DNA from: Cryptomeria japonica
Taxonomy: Eukaryota > Streptophyta > Pinopsida > Cupressales > Cupressaceae
Reading direction: 5' to 3'
DNA: 64,000 bases
NCBI RefSeq assembly: GCF_030272615.1
Contig: NC_081406.1
Location: 142,965,041 to 143,029,040 of the forward strand
The position numbers and the translations under genes are program-made. The notes beneath the pieces are model-generated. The model was not told the DNA's origin. It made no database searches and saw only the letters and a program-made list of their open reading frames with translations. Below, one piece after another: positions 60,675 to 64,000 of this stretch (the first letter of the stretch is position 1; every line of letters begins with the position of its first letter).

Positions 60675-61390
60675 TCAAGTCTCTATTAGAGGGGCAGAAA
60701 CTCCCAATCTATCTCTTAGGTACTCAAATGGTTCCTTGGGCAATGGTTTAGTAAAAATATCTGCAATCTTCTCTTTAGTGTTCACATAAACCAGTCTAAC
60801 TTCATTTGCTTCCACCTTTTCTTTCAAAAAATTACACTTGATAGATATGTGCTTTGTTTTAGAGTGAAATACTAGATTCTTTGATATATCAATAGCAGTG
60901 GAGTTATCACAGTGAATAACTACCGGTGCATCACAATCCACCTTTCTATCCTTCAACATTTGCTTCATCCATAAAACTTGTGTATAGTTAGTAGCAACAA
61001 CAACATACTCAGCTTCAACAGTAGATAAAGAATTACATGACTATTTCTTGTTGATCCATGAAACCAACTTCTTTCCAAGAAAGAAAGCTCCACCGAAAGT
61101 GCTTTTCCAGTCATCAACATCTCTAGTCCAATCAACATCTGTATATGCACATAAAGTAAAGTTATCATCCTTAGGGTACCACAAGCCATATTCTTATGTA
61201 CCTTGCAAGTATCTAAAATTCCTTTTCACCACAATCTCATGATTTTCTTTAGGATCACTCTGAAATCTTGAAACAATACAAACATCATTTATAATGCCAG
61301 GCCTAGTCTGAGTCAAATAAAATAGACCTCCAATCATATATTTGTATCTTGTAGGATTTACTGGTGCAAAAACATATTTTCTTGTCAATT
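60675..61390 (-). pseudogene. pol: RNase H of element D
   Basis: From 61388 down: RKYVFAPVNPTRYKYMIGGL, LTQTRPGI, then STFGGAFFLGKKLVSW, STVEAEYVV near 61010, and in the clean C-terminal stretch (60968-60675) VVIHCDNSTAIDISKN, KTKHISIKCNFLKEKV and ADIFTKPLPKE, ending SAPLIET and a stop. These are the usual copia RNase H signatures, in order. Stops lie near 61194 and 61040. The piece ends the polyprotein, 380 bases before the LTR. Confidence 0.88.
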
Positions 61391-62280
61391 CTCACTTGTA
61401 ACTATAGGAGTACTTACTAGTTTAGAATCTCCCATACCAAATTTCTTCAACAATTCCTTAGCATATTTAGTTTGACAAATAAAAATACCTTTATCAGTCT
61501 GAGTAATCTACAAACCTAAGCAAAATTTCATTTCACCAATCATAGACATCTCAAATTATTTCTCCATATTCTTAGAAAATTCTATGCATAACTTATCTTC
61601 ACCTCCAAAAATAATTTCATCAACAAATACTTCAATAATCAATATATCATCATCAATGATCTTATAATATAAATTACTATCATCACTGTCCTTAGTAAAA
61701 CCAAGCTTCAAAAGATATTTATCCAACCTTGCATACCAAGCTCTAGGTGCTTGTTTCAATCCATATAAAGCTTTCCTTAACTTGCAAACCACATTTGTAT
61801 CATTTGATAGTGGAAAACCATCAATTTGCTCAATATAAACTTCCTCATCAAGATCCCCATTTAAAATTGTATATTTAACATCCATATGATAAACCTTGTA
61901 GTTTTTATAAGCAACAAATAATCTTATAACTTCAATCCTAGCTATAGGTGCAAAAGTCCCTCCATAATCAATTCCTTCCTTCTGAGAATATCCTTTACAA
62001 ACCAATCTAGCCTTATTCCTTATAAATTGACCATCCTCATTCAACTTATTCCTAAAACCCATTTAGTTCCAATTACATTTTTATTTTTAGGTCAAGGAAC
62101 CAAGGTCCATGTGTTATTTTTCTCAATCTAATCCAATTCTTATATCTTTCAACCAATATTCATCTTTACATGCCTTAATTACTGATGCTGGTTCAACTTG
62201 TGAAATTAAACATACCTCGTTAGTTGTCAGTCTTCTTCTTGTCATCACTACATTTCTCTTATCCCCAATGATTTGATCTT
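61391..62280 (-). pseudogene. pol: Reverse transcriptase of element D
   Basis: The longest open part is 62062-61556: [74 protein letters not shown], then the catalytic site as [10 protein letters not shown] near 61630, where YVDD would be expected; the second Asp is Glu, which should abolish polymerisation. Upstream, NVIGTKWV near 62075 is in another frame because one T is missing from the following Phe codon (about 62056). After a TAA at 61556 it continues FEMSMIGEMKFCLGL. Confidence 0.9.
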
Positions 62281-63327
62281 CTAAATGATTCAATCTCACA
62301 TACCTAGGAGTATTATGTCTTTCTGTTCCTCTTCCCCATTCTTTAGTTACTGTAGAATTATCTAATACTACCGGAGTAACTGGTTCAATATTCTATTCTG
62401 GTAAAGGTGCTACCAGATCAAATATAATCATTTCCACTATCGATTCCTTCTCAGAAACTCTGATTTGACTTCTATTCAGCTCATCTATTTTGACATTGGC
62501 ACTCTCCACAATTCTCTGCAATCTCTTATTATAACATCTATATGCTTTAATTTAATTAGATAACCAAGAAATATGCCTTCATCACATCTAGGATCAAATT
62601 TACCAATGATATCATCTCTCCTAATATAACATTTACTACCAAAAATTCTGAAATACTTAACTGTAGGTGTATTGCCAAACCATAATTCATAATGCGTCTT
62701 ACTGGTTTCTCCTTTGATATGTACTATATTGAATGTATAAACTGATGTGCTCACTGCTTCTCTCTAGTAGATATGAGGTAGACTAGCTTCCATCATCATT
62801 ATTCTAGCAGCATCCAAGATAGTTATGTTCTTCCTTTCCACAACTCCATTCTGCTGAGGTGTCCGAGGAGAAGAAAATTGTCTTCTTATTCCATGCTTCT
62901 CACAAAAGCTACTAAACTCACCGGATGTGAATTCTCCACGATGATCTGACCTCAAAAATTTAATCTTCAATCTTGTCTATGTTTCCACTTTAGTCTTAAA
63001 TATTGTAAACTTGACAAATGCTTCATATTTTTCTTTTAGAAAAGTAACCCACATCAGTCTAGAATAATCATCAATGATTAGCATGAAATATCTATCACCT
63101 TGAAAACTTTTAATTCTAGCAGGGCCCCACAAATTAGTATGAATAAGATCAAGAACATTATTTGATTTATCTTGTATACTCCTAAAAGAGGTTCTGACCT
63201 GTATACCCATTTGACATTCTTTACATACCGGATTATAGGGCTTCATAATCTTAGGTATATCCCTAACTGCCTTAGTTGAACTAATCTTCACAATGCAATC
63301 AAAATTCACATGGCACAACCTTTTATG
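62281..63327 (-). pseudogene. GAG-pre-integrase and integrase of element D
   Basis: HKRLCHVNFDCI (about 63325) and CKECQMG (63227) form the HHCC zinc region. Core: LDLIHTNLWGPARI with the first catalytic Asp near 63150, LRSDHRGEF with the second near 62950, and PQQNGVVERKN with the Glu near 62835. The triad is kept. Then WFGNTPTVKYFRIFGSKCYI and DPRCDEGIFLGY. After a frame change near 62555 it resumes AYRCYNKRLQRIVESANV and continues to the linker before RT. Stops at about 62977 and 62764. Confidence 0.88.
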
Positions 63328-64000
63328 TCATAGCCAACTCTCATCAATCTGTGTAATCAAACATTTATTCACACTGGAGTTCAAATGAAATATATTACCT
63401 TTTGTTTGTGTACTAGTCACAATCTCCAAGCTAGATTTGTTAGTGATTTTGCATTTTCCATCCTTGAATTGTAAATGAAATCCATTATCTACCAATTGTT
63501 GTACACTCAAAAGATCATGTCTTAAACCTTCAACATAATAAAGATTGTCAGTATTGTTCTTACCATCCAATGATATAGTTCCTTTCCCTTTGATCATGCA
63601 TGCTTTGTCATCTCCAAATCTAACTAGACCGCCATCAAATTCTTGCAAAGATAGAAACTTCCCTTTATCTCCTGTCATATGATGTGAACAACCGCTATCA
63701 ATTACCCATTCATCCTTGTCTTCAATTTTAGTAGCAAGTACCTTCTCTTTAGGTACAGTCTCTTCCAGTATTGAATCATCTTCCTTAATAGCCAGGAACA
63801 CCCATTCCTTCCCATTGTCGGAACCACTAGCAAAGTCTTTTGTCGGTTCATCATCAGAATCAGTAATGCCTTCCTCGTCCGTTATGTAGCATGATTTGTC
63901 TCTATTTTTCTTATACTTGTACTTGTTCTGATATCCAAGGTTAGGTTTAAATGATCTTCTAACTCTTTCTTCAAATCTTGAATTCCTTTCAGGACATCTA
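63328..64000 (-). pseudogene. Gag C-terminus and protease of element D (runs off the window edge)
   Basis: The frame is open from the right edge to 63328. At the edge it reads CPERNSRFEERVRRSFKPN, likely just after a zinc knuckle. A hydrophilic, acidic linker (ITDEEGITDSDDEPTKD, about 63880) follows, then WVIDSGCSHHMTGDKGKF at about 63710 with the protease active-site DSG, and NLYYVEGLRHDLLSVQQLVD. It ends at a TGA where the family has Trp (SWLWH), at 63328-63330. The protease domain itself looks intact. Confidence 0.85.

Larger units (their letters stand above)
59053..64000 (-). mobile_element. Element D: Sirevirus-like copia retrotransposon, 3' part, runs off the right edge
   Basis: 3' LTR 59053-60293, several polypurine tracts up to 60597, then minus-strand RNase H (60675-61390), RT (61391-62280), integrase (62281-63327) and gag end-protease (63328-64000). 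The order protease-integrase-RT-RNase H is that of Ty1/copia. Text is well preserved but has stops (W to TGA near 63330, W to TAG near 62765, Q to TAG near 62975), a frameshift near 62555 and a one-base deletion near 62056. Gag and the 5' LTR are outside the window. Confidence 0.88.

Overview
This window looks like plant nuclear DNA made almost entirely of dead and dying LTR retrotransposons. It is AT-rich. I see no confident host gene, no rRNA or tRNA gene, and no sign of bacterial or organellar organisation. Large nested Ty3/gypsy (Tat and chromovirus) and Ty1/copia (Sirevirus-like) elements, with frames broken mainly by TAG/TAA/TGA at expected Trp/Gln/Glu positions, fit a very large plant genome; a gymnosperm, probably a conifer, is my best guess (inference only).

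Layout. 117-1047: part of a minus-strand copia LTR whose internal region lies off the left edge. 1048-9367: element A, complete from LTR to LTR with a perfect 5-bp target duplication (gctag); its LTRs are about 2.4-2.5 kb, its gag is decayed and it has no pol. 9373-16070: poorly recognisable DNA with two broken minus-strand reading frames. 16071-20549: a 4.5-kb solo LTR with target duplication tttat and a palindromic GGTAGC array. 20555-24063: nothing recognised. 24069-32395: a minus-strand copia solo LTR (K) of the same family as A, split by element B (25255-31898). B has a Sirevirus-like gag, then a very long unidentified ORF where pol should be. 32396-35980: AT-rich DNA with small repeats.

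35981-52702 is the remains of one minus-strand Tat-type gypsy element (E1) cut open by later insertions. Its integrase is interrupted by a solo LTR, G (39519-48375, target duplication caaag). G carries a chromovirus, F (40002-46698, target duplication cgggg, now taggg on the left). F carries a 342-bp miniature LTR retrotransposon, a TRIM (40868-41209, perfect target duplication gtgta). A copia solo LTR, H (49265-50678), sits further upstream in E1 integrase. 52703-58110 is the 3' part of a second minus-strand Tat element (C2). 59053-64000 is the 3' part of a minus-strand Sirevirus-like copia element (D), with RNase H, RT, integrase and protease recognisable but broken; it runs off the right edge.

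The most interesting signals are: (1) a hairpin just inside the 3' end of every copia LTR seen here, whose stem sequence differs between families but keeps pairing; (2) the unidentified protein of about 1,000-1,100 residues in B; (3) the TRIM; (4) arrays of short palindromes inside two unrelated long LTRs. Domain calls come from reading translations by eye. No database search or alignment was run.
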